Of a DNA stretch of 40,672 nucleotides, positions 18,303-27,862 are shown in pieces. Both the position numbers and the translations under genes were made by a program. The notes under the pieces are model-generated. The model was not told where the DNA came from. It was given only the letters and a program-made list of their open reading frames with translations, and ran no database searches. The stretch's first letter is position 1. Each line of letters begins with the position of its first letter. The stretch is taken from positions 379,805-420,476 of the forward strand of contig BJOX01000098.1 of the NCBI GenBank assembly GCA_009731375.1, given 5' to 3'. This DNA is from Paulinella micropora. Taxonomy: Eukaryota > Cercozoa > Imbricatea > Euglyphida.

Positions 18303-19408
18303 ATGGAGGGTGATTCACCCGAAATATGGGACTTGAAACAGAAGCTCCCGGATGTAAAGAAGAATAAGCGGCGGACACTGTTCGCAAAAGCTGCGCTTGC
18401 CTTGTTAAATTCTACCAACTATAAGTTAATAGGAATACCGACGCTAGTCTGGGAAACCCAACCGGACGACATTGGGACCCTGGCAGACTACCTGGCCGAC
18501 AGAACAAAGGCCGCCGTAGTGTGGCGGAGGCTCTTCAGGCTCATGACGCGGTCGGTACGCGAAACTTTGCGCCAAGACTGATACACACAAGCCATCTAAG
18601 CCCGAAACAGTCATTTCTGGATATGAGGGACCCGACCCACTCTGGGAAGAACCACCTCTGTTTAATTGCTGGGATGTTTCGCACGTCGCCCTGTACGCCA
18701 AAACAAACGAGAGTAATATCAAGACGCGGCTCTTGAGTACTCCCTTGCTTATTCCTGATGCGCGCCCCCTTGTATGCAACAGGCCACCGGATTCGAGTTG
18801 ATACGCCGGGCAGAAGAAAGGCTCAACATTAACAAAGGCCCACACGGGATGGCAGCGCTCTTCTATTTGACGCTGCTAGCCAACAGCACTCAAAGCCCAT
18901 AAAGCGCCCCAATTTGGTCTTAAGCTGAGCAGAGAGGAATGTATCTGCTTGTGGGAAGTGTACCAAGCATGCACTGGCTATGGTAGCCCAAATACACTTG
19001 ATGGGATGCTGAGCGCTCCGGCCGATTCTAAATTCAAGGACGTGCTAGAAGACATAGATAACGAATGTCAATTCACAAGAAAAAACTTCGGCAGTCTTGT
19101 CTTTTGACAGACAGATGCAGCAAATCTCTGATGGGACGACTACATGGTATTCCCGGTACAGTATTTCGCGCGGCAAATGGAAAAGAAAATTCGACAAGCT
19201 GCGGCCCGCAGACATGACAGCAGGCGCGCGCGTGTGGGCCGTGCAGTATTTCATTTACCAAAGTACAAATAAATCTAACCGGCTCATTTTCCAGCTGGTT
19301 ATCGCTGCCCTGCGGGCGCTGGCTCTCTCGCGGTCGTGGGGGAGCGCAGGTACGTATAACCAGGCAACATTGCTATATTACCTTAAAGACTTAGCGCAGT
19401 CCGAATGA
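18303..19408 (+). pseudogene. Frame-broken unknown gene
   Basis: ATG 18303 begins a 92-residue helical segment that ends at 18581. Protein-like sequence resumes near 18775, changes frame near 18890 (a Cys/Trp-containing acidic segment to about 19095), and changes again to a final segment from 19097 to the stop at 19406-19408. The pieces together suggest a 300-residue protein that has lost its frame. An intron in the first break is possible (GTACGC at 18554 to CAG at 18784), but the later breaks are short indels. No family is recognised. Confidence 0.35.
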
Positions 19409-19463
19409 ATGAAATCCAAAGGCTAGACAGAGTCTTTACCTTGGGCGTTGCAAGGGGGGAGGG

Positions 19464-19606
19464 NNNNNNNNNNNNNNNNNNNNNNNNNNNNNNNNNNNNN
19501 NNNNNNNNNNNNNNNNNNNNNNNNNNNNNNNNNNNNNNNNNNNNNNNNNNNNNNNNNNNNNNNNNNNNNNNNNNNNNNNNNNNNNNNNNNNNNNNNNNNN
19601 NNNNNN
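19464..19606. other. Assembly gap followed by long G-rich homopolymer
   Basis: Ns at 19464-19606 are followed by about 120 bases of almost pure G to 19728. The promoter of the histone-like gene lies in or beyond this poorly resolved stretch. Confidence 0.98.
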
Positions 19607-19826
19607 GGAGGGGGGGGGGGGGGGGGGGAAAGGGGGGGGGGGGCGGGGGGGGGGGGGGGGGGGGGAAAGGGGGGGGGGGGGGGGGGGGGCGGGGGGGGGG
19701 GGGGGGGGGGGGGGGGGGAGGGGGCCCCACACCCTCCCTTCCTTCGAATTCTCTGCTTGCTTTCTGTTTTTTGTCGAAAGAGGCATCAAAAAGAAGAGCT
19801 TTTAGAAGAAAGCAGGAGTTATCGCC

Positions 19827-20459
19827 ATGACTGCGGCGCCGAATGCCAAAAAGGCCAAGAAAACCAAGCGCGCGCGCGGGTCGGAGAAGTCGGTGAGCGA
19901 CGCAGTGCGCCATCGGAAGAAGAACACGCCCGAAATAAAAGACCTGGCCCCGTCTGAATTCAAGGAGTTGTGCCGCCAATGCAAGATCGGGCGCACGGGC
20001 GGCAAGGAGCTGCGGCGTCGCGTGACGGGGACGCTGGGGCTGTTTCTGCACACCATGAATAAGGGCGTGGACCTGTACGCGTACAGTCGTGGCAGAAGCA
20101 CCGCGACTTCACAGGACGTCGACAGGGCTTACAAGCACTACTACGGACGGCGCCTGTATGGCTTGGGGGATGAGGCGGAATTCCGGAGCCCCAGCAAACG
20201 GCGCAAGGTGAGCAAGAAGTCGCGCGGGAAAAGCGCTGTTAATACCAAGGAGTCTGGGGTAGAGGAAGAGGATGCTGAGGCGGCGGCAGCAGCAGAGCCC
20301 GCGCCCGCGTCGTCTGTCAGCGAAGCAACAGAAGTAGAAAAGGCGCCGGAAGAAGGAGAGGAAGAAGCAGACGCGGCAGAAGCAGGAGAGGAGGAGGAGG
20401 CAGCCGTCGCAGCCTCCTCTCCTGCTCCCTCTTCTTCGGAGCCGGAGACTGGGGCTTGA
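19827..20459 (+). CDS. Histone H4-like protein with long acidic tail
   Basis: 210 residues from ATG 19827, twice the length of cellular H4. Residues 1-40 are a Lys/Arg-rich tail. Residues about 44-116 follow the H4 histone fold: a helix with RQCKIGRTGG where H4 has RRGGVKRISG, a central helix, then the diagnostic end TSQDVDRAYKHYYGRRLYGLGD, which mirrors H4's [21 protein letters not shown]. A nuclear-localisation-like cluster KRRKVSKKSR follows at about 124. Residues 140-210 are very acidic and Ala/Glu-rich, which no cellular H4 has. The divergence and tail point to a viral or strongly modified histone. It should bind DNA, probably with an H3-type partner not seen here. It is convergent with the membrane protein gene at 20539. 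Confidence 0.75.
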   Translation: MTAAPNAKKAKKTKRARGSEKSVSDAVRHRKKNTPEIKDLAPSEFKELCRQCKIGRTGGKELRRRVTGTLGLFLHTMNKGVDLYAYSRGRSTATSQDVDRAYKHYYGRRLYGLGDEAEFRSPSKRRKVSKKSRGKSAVNTKESGVEEEDAEAAAAAEPAPASSVSEATEVEKAPEEGEEEADAAEAGEEEEAAVAASSPAPSSSEPETGA

Positions 20460-20495
20460 GAAGAAGTTTTGGCCTTGTTATTTTTGTAAAGAGTT

Positions 20496-20508
20496 CTTTT
20501 ATTAAAAG
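20496..20508. terminator. Compact bidirectional polyadenylation signal
   Basis: Near-palindromic CTTTTATTAAAAG. It gives ATTAAA on the plus strand (20501-20506), 42 bases after the histone stop, and AATAAA on the minus strand (20498-20503), 36 bases after the stop of the membrane protein gene. Both convergent transcripts could use it. Confidence 0.6.
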
Positions 20509-20538
20509 ACTGCTCTTGGTATTTCTTACTCAGTATTG

Positions 20539-21321
20539 TTAGTCGTCGTAGTCAGTGGGTATTGCAGAGGGGGGGTCATCTTCAGCTCCAGCGTCGGTAG
20601 TAACTGCGTTGGAAGCACGTGAAGAAGAAGGCCTCGGCTTAGTTAAAAGAGCCTTCTGAACATCACCTTGTGTGGAACGATAATCATCCTTGAAAAAGCT
20701 CATAAGGTGGGTAAGGTTTAAACCAAGGCCTAGAGCATTGGCCAAGATAAACAGAAGGTTAGCGCATATTCTGTCCCAATCAACACTGGCGGACCCGTTG
20801 CAGCTAGTGTCTGCGCTGGCGCTGGAAAGGTAGCAGTCAGTGCAGATGACATCGTTACTGTTGGGTGAATTACGTCGCAGGGAGACTAGCCAAGACGTCG
20901 TCTGGTTTTGCGTGTCGTTGTTGGTGCTGCCGTTGTCTGTCGCATTCTTCAGAAAAGCAACCCCCACCGCCAGAAGAATGAAGCAGGTAAGAGAGATGGT
21001 TAGATATAGCAAGTGATGCTTCGTTTGGTAATAGTAAGAAGCCATGGCTTTAGAAGAGCTAGTATCCGCTGAGCGTTTTAGACCATCTATATTTAGGCTA
21101 AGCAATCCGGCCACAGCTCCAAGATACCAAGCCATCGAAATGCCCAAGCTAGCCCCGTTAAGGCCCATGAGTGTTTGGTCTTGCTCTTCGTCCTTCAAGT
21201 AGAAAGCAGAGAAGGTGACAGAAGCCAACTGCAAGCCGATCCAGATTAGGGTCAACACAATAGCCACGACAGATCCAGACCGCCTGCAGCAAAATTTAGG
21301 GCTAGATTTCCAAAATAACAT
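20539..21321 (-). CDS. Four-pass membrane glycoprotein
   Basis: 260 residues from ATG at 21321. Hydrophobic helices lie at about 17-40, 52-76, 103-124 and 184-204. The loop between helices 3 and 4 (about 125-183) carries five N-glycosylation sequons (NAT, NGS, NDT, NQT, NGS) and several Cys, including CTDC, so it is probably extracellular or lumenal. The last 55 residues are a cytoplasmic-type tail, Ser-rich then acidic, ending Tyr-Asp-Asp. Topology recalls tetraspanins and claudins, but the tetraspanin CCG motif and the claudin W-GLW-C-C signature are absent. An envelope or host-surface protein is possible. Confidence 0.7.
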   Translation of the reverse strand: MLFWKSSPKFCCRRSGSVVAIVLTLIWIGLQLASVTFSAFYLKDEEQDQTLMGLNGASLGISMAWYLGAVAGLLSLNIDGLKRSADTSSSKAMASYYYQTKHHLLYLTISLTCFILLAVGVAFLKNATDNGSTNNDTQNQTTSWLVSLRRNSPNSNDVICTDCYLSSASADTSCNGSASVDWDRICANLLFILANALGLGLNLTHLMSFFKDDYRSTQGDVQKALLTKPRPSSSRASNAVTTDAGAEDDPPSAIPTDYDD

Positions 21322-21551
21322 GGACAATCCGTTCCGTCTATGGGCATCTCCAAAGTTTAAGGTTATTTCTTTGACAAGAGAGAGTCACTGTAAAGAGAGA
21401 AAAAGGTCTGCTTCTCTCTCCTATATTTCTTTTTATTAGTATTGTATAGTATCCAACACCCCACCACTCCCTCTTCTTCCCTCCCCTCCCCCTCCCTCTT
21501 ACCTCTTTCTCTCTCTCTCTCTCTCTCTCTCCCCTCTGTCCTCTCCACACA

Positions 21552-21623
<72 letters not shown>

Positions 21624-21718
21624 NNNNNNNNNNACCCCCCCCCCCCCCCCTTTCCCCCTGCCTTGTGTTTATTTTCTCTTTTTGTCTGCTTCCTTTTTCC
21701 TTTGAACGTTTCCTTTTC
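21322..21718. other. Intergenic, CT-rich, with 10-base gap
   Basis: A CT microsatellite, C and T runs and an N gap (21624-21633). On the minus strand AAATATAGG near 21420 could be a TATA element for the membrane protein gene about 100 bases away. Nothing else is recognised. Confidence 0.4.
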
Positions 21719-23712
21719 TTATAGGCGAGTGTTAGCGTCGGCGTTGGGGGCAGCTTGTGGGGTGGCGGCAGGGATCGGTTGCTTAAAAGCCTGGAGCGAG
21801 AACTTAGCCGCCGAGGCGCGTAGAGCCTGCATGACGGTGGTGTGAAAGTTGCCGCTGTCTTTATGGCGAACGTTGAGTAGCTGGAGGTCGTCGTTGTCTT
21901 GGAAACCGAGCTCCCAGACGGAACCCTCCTGCAGCAGCGAGCCGTGCGTTCCTGTCTGGGAGGCGGACAGGTGTAAGATAGGGCAGTTGGGGGCGTGCCG
22001 GGTCTGCGCGCCGCCGGTCCGCCTGGCGTTGGAGGGGGTTCCCCCTCCCCCCCACCAGAGGTCCGTCCACGGCACAGCGTAGGCTAGGCCGAGCTTGGCC
22101 CCCTTAGCGACTGGCGGTTCATGGACCCCGCACAACCGGAAAAAGAGGCGCTGCCCCCCAGCCCTCTTCTCTGACGTAGCAGCTCCTGGACCACCTGTTG
22201 CGGAGTGATGGTGTTGGGGCGGGGGTTTGCTGCCGTTGCTGTAGCTGTGGCTGGGGCTGGGGCGGGGGCGCCTCCGCCTGGGGCCGGCGCCCGGGGCTCT
22301 CTGTGCCAACGCACGGGCCACTTCTGGCTGTCGTCGGCGTGCCGGTCAAAGGGCATGCCCTCGAGAAAGAATTCCACTGGGACCCAGGCGCCCTTGGCGG
22401 CGACGTACTTGCACTCGGCCCAGGCACCGGGGAGGGAGGCGGCTTTGGGGTGGATGAGGTCGAGTTCATGGCGAGGGGCGTAGAAGTTGGCGGCGAGATT
22501 GGTGGCGGCTGGCTCGGAGGCGGCTTCCCGTGCCCCTCCGAGCCAGGCGGCCCAGTAGGTAAGCAGCAGCTTGGCGGCGGGGCGCGCGGTGAGTACCCAA
22601 TCAAAGAAGACCTCGCAGTGCAGGTCGGTAGGGTCGTCGTGGGCGGGCTGCAGCAGAGGGAAGCGGGCGCCCCACACTAGCCTCGGGCCGTGTTCGCCGG
22701 CGACGGCGGCCCCGAGCAGCAGCAGATCGACGGTGGGCGAGAACTTCCACTTGCGCAGCCCCGGCTGGGTGCCGGCGCGGTAGGGAGCGTCCCCGCGGGT
22801 GAAGACAAAACCGACGACGGGGACCCAAAGGCCGGTGTGGGCGTCCTGGCAGCGCCAGCGGCCCCCCCGGCGCTCCGTCCGTTCCAGCAGCTCGTGCTGC
22901 AACCTGTGAAAGGGCTCGAAGGGCTTGCTGAGCAAAGTTTGCAGCACGGGGCGCTGAACATCTTTCAGCACGTGTTTCAGCAGCGCGTCGCGCAGCTCGA
23001 GCCTGGCTGCAAAAGGCAGGCCAGTGTACGTGCGGTCGTTGCAGGCGAGAATGTCGCAGACCCGGTGCAACTTTTTGGCGGCGCTGCGCGAGGGCTCCCC
23101 ATGCTGGACGAGCTCGACACACTCGGCGTCGAGCAACAAAATAAACGGCAGCCCCGGCACGTCGCCAAAGGGCGCCTCGGGGTCTAGCTCCTGGGAAAAG
23201 GGTTTGTCCCTGAGCAGCGCAAAGCACTTGCCGAGCAGGTACACAAGAAAAGTGCGCGTCCCGTCGTCCTTGGGGGTAACTAGCCACGGGTTACTAGGGG
23301 CGTCGCACTCGCCGCAGGTCGCGCACAGGGCCGTGAGCTCCGCCGGGCACAGGTCGTTGGGCATGGCAAAGAAGGCACCGGGCGTGGCATTGTCACGCAG
23401 CCCCATGACACGCCGCGCCACCCGCGGGATGCTGCAACGCAGGGTCTCAACCCCCGCAGCATCGAGCTCCTCGGTACGGGCCGTGAGCCAGTTGCTGTCG
23501 TCTAGTTCCCATGAAGAACGACGGAGCTTTTCCAGCTCCGACGTCAGAGGGATCTTGGTGCCGAGCGGTTCGCCGGCGGTGCGCAGGCTGCTCCAAGCTG
23601 ACTCGTAAACACGTAGCTCCTCCTGTGATCGCTTGTCCGGCAGGTTGGTGCGCTTACCAGTACCAGTCGCGTCCTGTTGGCGCGGGTCCGCTCTCTTGCG
23701 TTTACCTTTCAT
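21719..23712 (-). CDS. mRNA-capping guanylyltransferase, with a frame change near its C-terminus
   Basis: From ATG 23712 a 542-codon frame runs to a stop at 22084. It carries the covalent nucleotidyltransferase motifs in order: KDDGTR (148-153, the KxDGxR box whose Lys takes GMP), LLLDAECV (about 192), CDILACNDR (219), VVGFVFTR (299) and LRKWKFSPTVDLLLLG (319). This set with WKFSPTVD is typical of capping enzymes rather than DNA ligases. The enzyme moves GMP from GTP onto the 5' end of nascent RNA. Protein-like sequence continues in another frame from about 22157, at a run of six G on the coding strand, to a stop at 21719. It contains a VRHKDSGNFHTT block resembling motif VI of the OB-fold. 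The true protein is probably about 660 residues, with the frame broken by an indel or sequence error. The N-terminal 140 residues are not recognised. Confidence 0.75.
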
Positions 23713-23765
23713 GCCCTGAATTTGATGCAGCAACGGCGTGAGAGCCCCCTCCCTCCTGCTCCCCC

Positions 23766-24494
23766 NNNNNNNNNNNNNNNNNNNNNNNNNNNNNNNNNNN
23801 NNNNNNNNNNNNNNNNNNNNNNNNNNNNNNNNNNNNNNNNNNNNNNNNNNNNNNNNNNNNNNNNNNNNNNNNNNNNNNNNNNNNNNNNNNNNNNNNNNNN
23901 NNNNNNNNNNNNNNNNNNNNNNNNNNNNNNNNNNNNNNNNNNNNNNNNNNNNNNNNNNNNNNNNNNNNNNNNNNNNNNNNNNNNNNNNNNNNNNNNNNNN
24001 NNNNNNNNNNNNNNNNNNNNNNNNNNNNNNNNNNNNNNNNNNNNNNNNNNNNNNNNNNNNNNNNNNNNNNNNNNNNNNNNNNNNNNNNNNNNNNNNNNNN
24101 NNNNNNNNNNNNNNNNNNNNNNNNNNNNNNNNNNNNNNNNNNNNNNNNNNNNNNNNNNNNNNNNNNNNNNNNNNNNNNNNNNNNNNNNNNNNNNNNNNNN
24201 NNNNNNNNNNNNNNNNNNNNNNNNNNNNNNNNNNNNNNNNNNNNNNNNNNNNNNNNNNNNNNNNNNNNNNNNNNNNNNNNNNNNNNNNNNNNNNNNNNNN
24301 NNNNNNNNNNNNNNNNNNNNNNNNNNNNNNNNNNNNNNNNNNNNNNNNNNNNNNNNNNNNNNNNNNNNNNNNNNNNNNNNNNNNNNNNNNNNNNNNNNNN
24401 NNNNNNNNNNNNNNNNNNNNNNNNNNNNNNNNNNNNNNNNNNNNNNNNNNNNNNNNNNNNNNNNNNNNNNNNNNNNNNNNNNNNNNNNNNNNNN
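23766..24494. other. Assembly gap (Ns)
   Basis: 729 bases unknown, just upstream of the capping-enzyme start. The promoter of that gene may be lost here. Confidence 0.99.
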
Positions 24495-24903
24495 CCCCTA
24501 CCCCACCCCCTTCGCCTCCCTCCCTTGGCCCCTTCTCTCCTGCCTCTCTTCTTCTCTCCGGTGGTTATCTCAGTGTGTCATGAACAAGCCACTAGCAGAA
24601 GAAGAAAAAAATCTTTTTTTAATAAAAAAAGCTTTGTTTCCGCTTGACTTTGACCAGTCGTTTTAGGTTTCTACCGTTGTTATAAGTCTTCTAGATAAAA
24701 ATTTTAAAAAGATCCTGAATCAGGAGCTGGATCCGCGGCGGAGGTAGGGCTCAGCTGGGACGGAGCCTGTCTCTTTTTTTTACTAGGTGATGTCAAATTC
24801 TTTGTGGCCCGCTCCTGCCTGGCAGCGGGTCTTGGGTCGGACAGGAGCCCGTCCAAAACAGCGGCCATGTTTATTTAATAGCCACTTAGACTTATCACAG
24901 CGC
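24495..24903. other. Intergenic; minus-strand poly(A) signal at 24870-24875
   Basis: The plus strand reads TTTATT at 24870-24875, giving AATAAA on the minus strand about 30 bases after the stop of the 24904 gene. A further AT-rich run near 24620 may hold a second signal. No gene is recognised. Confidence 0.45.
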
Positions 24904-25701
24904 CTAATGCTTGACTTTCTGGCTCACACCCGACTGACGAGGGGGAGGGGGGACTTGCGCTGCGACGTTTGGGGCGCGGGACGGTAGTGGTGGTGGCCTC
25001 TTGGGGAGTGGGAGGGAGGCTGGGAGGGCCTGCACGCGGGAGCGACGGCGCCGGCTGCGGGGGGGGGGGGGGGGGGGGGGGGAANNNNNNNNNNGGGGGG
25101 GGGGGGTAAAGAGCGCGAGCTCTTGCTCTCTGGCGGCTTGCGCGAGCTCTTGTCTCTCGTGGCTTGTGCGAACTCTCGCGGGCCGCTTTGCGGGCTGCTG
25201 CTGCTTTTTTGTTTTACTAGGCGGAAGCCTGCGTCGTCGGCCACGGGGAGGGCCGGGGGGCGCTGTGGGGGTGCGGTGCTTGCGCGCAGCTGGCACGTAT
25301 CCCTCCTCGCCGCGGCCACCGTCGTCGTCGTCGTCGTCGTTGTCGTGCTCTTCGGCCTCCCGCGTCGGTGTCGGTTGGGGCGGAATGATATGTTGCTGTA
25401 GCGCATCGCTCTTGGACATCGCAGCGCTTCTGCTCCGGGCCGGGAGCCTGCCCAGCTTGGTTGTCAATCTATTCCACCAAGCTACAGAGGTGTGGCAGTC
25501 GCGCGTGGGGGCCAGCACGGGTGCACGCGGGCGTTCGGCCGGGTCCGCGGGGTGAGGGGGGCACAAGTACACGTAGTCCCCCCTGGCATCACATTTTGTC
25601 AGGTCCTGTACCGGGGCGGCGGAGTTCTGCTCGATGGGCTGCCAAATGTTCTTCACCCAGCCCGCATCGAGGATGGGCAGCTGGTTGCCAGCCAGGGACA
25701 T
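24904..25701 (-). CDS. Unrecognised protein with disordered, basic C-terminus
   Basis: About 265 codons from ATG 25701, with a 10-base N gap at 25085-25094, so the frame beyond residue 202 is uncertain. Residues 1-95 look folded and contain DYVYLCPP and several Trp. Then follow an acidic Asp run (about 118-128), an Arg-rich stretch RGRRRRLPPSKTKK that could be a nuclear localisation signal, and an Ala/Glu/Gln helix. The C-terminus is Pro/Arg-rich. No family is recognised. It lies 64 bases downstream of the 25766 gene on the same strand and may be co-transcribed with it. Confidence 0.5.
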   Translation of the reverse strand: MSLAGNQLPILDAGWVKNIWQPIEQNSAAPVQDLTKCDARGDYVYLCPPHPADPAERPRAPVLAPTRDCHTSVAWWNRLTTKLGRLPARSRSAAMSKSDALQQHIIPPQPTPTREAEEHDNDDDDDDGGRGEEGYVPAARKHRTPTAPPGPPRGRRRRLPPSKTKKQQQPAKRPARVRTSHERQELAQAAREQELALFTPPPXXXXSPPPPPPPRSRRRRSRVQALPASLPLPKRPPPLPSRAPNVAAQVPPPPRQSGVSQKVKH

Positions 25702-25765
25702 GCCTGGTGTGTGCCCGGCGCTAGGAGTGAAAGCGGTGTCGTTGGACTTTATGTGGTACTACTAC

Positions 25766-27862
25766 TCACTGTATGCATAGTCGATAGAGCTTGCGCACGT
25801 AGAGTTGCTCGGCGGCTTCCTCCAGTGAGAGCTGCCCCCCGCGCCCCGCCGCCTGCGTCGTCTGCTGCTGCTTGGTCCAGCCCAAAAAGAAGGGGTGTAC
25901 GGTGAGCACGCGGAGCAGCCGGCGAACCGGGTGATCCGAGTGAGGAACGAGGTGTGCCCCCGCGGAGGTGGTAGTGGTGGGTGGTGGCGGCGGCTGCGCG
26001 CTCAGCAACTGGCAATGAAGCTCAAGCACACTGAGGCACGACGGGCTGGTAGTGCGAAGTTCCGGACTGCGCTCGGAAAAAAGGCGGCAGGCCTCGTCTT
26101 CGGCTAGGTACGCCAGCAGGCGGTAGAGCGAGTCTGCACGGGGGCGCAGCCTCTCCCACACAAAAGCTAGCAGGGCCTTTTCGAATAGTAGCTGCTTGCT
26201 GGAGGGCAGCCCCAGAGTGTACAGGGGCGTGGCCAGCAGCACCAGCTGCGCCAACACAAAAGGGGACGACTCTGGCTCCTGCAGGTCGGGCGGGGGCAGG
26301 CCGTGGTCGCCGCTGCCCGCTCCTGCGGGCAGCGAGGCGCACAAACAGCGATACCGCAGGGCCGTCTCTCCCGCCCTCAAGTCTTCCACCGGTTGCAGGT
26401 TAGCCAATGCCTGGTTATACTCGGCCTCTGCCCTGGTTCTCTCATCTTGGATCCCCGCCAGGCAATTTGCATTCCAGTATGCAGTTGTGGCCGAGCCCTC
26501 TGCGGCCGCTTCAGCCCGAGCTTGCTGCTCTTGAGAACGCAAGACGGACCTCCCCGCCGCCTGTCTAAACTTGTCGGCCACGATCTTCTGGCAATCGTCA
26601 AAGCGGCACTCCAGGGCCAGTTCCTTCCAGGCCTGGAGGGTAGCTGAACTAGTTTTTTTTTTGTCTTTTTCTACCTGGGACAGGTACCCGGCCAATTTAC
26701 TGTCTTTGTGCAGCTGGTCTCTTTCCAGTTGGTGGAGCAGGTTGTACGTTTGCATAAGCTGATACTTGTCCCTGGCCGCCTGCCTGGGCAGTCTCCCTAC
26801 ATGCCATTTGCAAACTTTAAGCAAAGCCCCCGTTTTTCTGTCACTGGCCCATGGGAGATTGAAATTTTTTGTCCAAGGGCGATTATCGCTGTCTTTCTTG
26901 TTAAAGGCCAGGCGCAGTTCGTCTTCCTGCTCCGTGTCCGACACCAGCAGTACGTTGTAGACGGACACCGCCGTGGAGACAAAGCAGCCGCGCTCCTTCC
27001 AGACCAGCTCGGCCTCTTCATGTTTGCCTGTCAAACATTTTTTTTCCTTGCTGTAGAAATCGTGTGGGAAATTGGCTAGCGTCTGGCTTAGCCGAACAAT
27101 CAGCTTCATCACGTCCACTAGCTTCTCCTGCAGCTCAGCCGTCAACTTCTGGCCCCCGGCCTCATCGTTCTCGGCGGGCTCGGGCTGCTCCGCCAGCCAG
27201 CTAGCCAGCAGCTGGTGATCGCTGGTCACGTAAAAGGTGTTGAAACAAAAAAAAGAGGCGCGGGCAAAGGGCAGCGCCCCTCTATAGCGGTATTCGGAGC
27301 CCGTGTCAGTTTTCTTGTACTGCGACTTGTGCGGCTTGCGAGACCTCTTCGTCGCGGCCAGCCAGATGTGCTCGTCAGAGGCCCCGTCGCGTCCTTCTTC
27401 GTTGGCAGCCAGCCAGCGCTCGCACCCAGTTGAGTACACCGTGTGCGCCGCCTGCACCCACCTGTCGAGCACCTGCCGCATCTCTGTGGCTACATGACCT
27501 AGCTCGATCTGTCGGTGAAGCCAGGTTGACAAACGGCCGTACCCCCCCTCGTTCCCAAACGCAGACTCGTCCCCTGTCGTGCTACTTGGGTTCTCGGGCT
27601 CGTTGGTGGTGGGGTTGTAACAGTTGCTATTGTTGCGATCAATAATAATCAGCTCGCCTACGCGACCCCTCTCGGCCAACAACCTGAAAACGTTCTTCTG
27701 GTATCTGACGTCATAGGCCCGGTTGGCGCCACACTGCTGACCCCAGCAAATCTCCGACGAGCGCGTCACCACTATAGTTAGGAGCTCGGCGATGGGTACC
27801 AGTTCGATCTGCAGCGGCCTGGTAGCGGCCGGCCAATTTCTCGTAGCCCAGTTTATAAGCAT
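25766..27862 (-). CDS. Large unrecognised protein, C-terminal two-thirds
   Basis: 698 codons; an ATG lies at 27862. The first 20 or so codons overlap the end of the upstream frame and are probably not used. Credible protein starts near 27810 with LQIELVPIAELLTIVVTRSS. The middle has several Cys/Trp-containing segments and a helical, charged part with coiled-coil character (about 390-470). Pro/Thr-rich sequence precedes the last 60 residues. I recognise no family. Continuity of coding across the overlap with the 27711-28742 frame suggests one protein of about 1,000 residues split by a frame change. Length and position would suit a structural or replication protein, but that is not evidence of function. 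Confidence 0.6.
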   Translation of the reverse strand: MLINWATRNWPAATRPLQIELVPIAELLTIVVTRSSEICWGQQCGANRAYDVRYQKNVFRLLAERGRVGELIIIDRNNSNCYNPTTNEPENPSSTTGDESAFGNEGGYGRLSTWLHRQIELGHVATEMRQVLDRWVQAAHTVYSTGCERWLAANEEGRDGASDEHIWLAATKRSRKPHKSQYKKTDTGSEYRYRGALPFARASFFCFNTFYVTSDHQLLASWLAEQPEPAENDEAGGQKLTAELQEKLVDVMKLIVRLSQTLANFPHDFYSKEKKCLTGKHEEAELVWKERGCFVSTAVSVYNVLLVSDTEQEDELRLAFNKKDSDNRPWTKNFNLPWASDRKTGALLKVCKWHVGRLPRQAARDKYQLMQTYNLLHQLERDQLHKDSKLAGYLSQVEKDKKKTSSATLQAWKELALECRFDDCQKIVADKFRQAAGRSVLRSQEQQARAEAAAEGSATTAYWNANCLAGIQDERTRAEAEYNQALANLQPVEDLRAGETALRYRCLCASLPAGAGSGDHGLPPPDLQEPESSPFVLAQLVLLATPLYTLGLPSSKQLLFEKALLAFVWERLRPRADSLYRLLAYLAEDEACRLFSERSPELRTTSPSCLSVLELHCQLLSAQPPPPPTTTTSAGAHLVPHSDHPVRRLLRVLTVHPFFLGWTKQQQTTQAAGRGGQLSLEEAAEQLYVRKLYRLCIQ

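Noticed and set aside
20539-21321. Tetraspanin or claudin assignment
   Set aside because: Four helices and a Cys-containing loop fit the topology, but the defining CCG and W-GLW-C-C motifs are missing.
22601-23287. Long minus-strand frame inside the capping enzyme gene
   Set aside because: Arg/Ala-rich shadow caused by high GC; the frame with all nucleotidyltransferase motifs is the real one.
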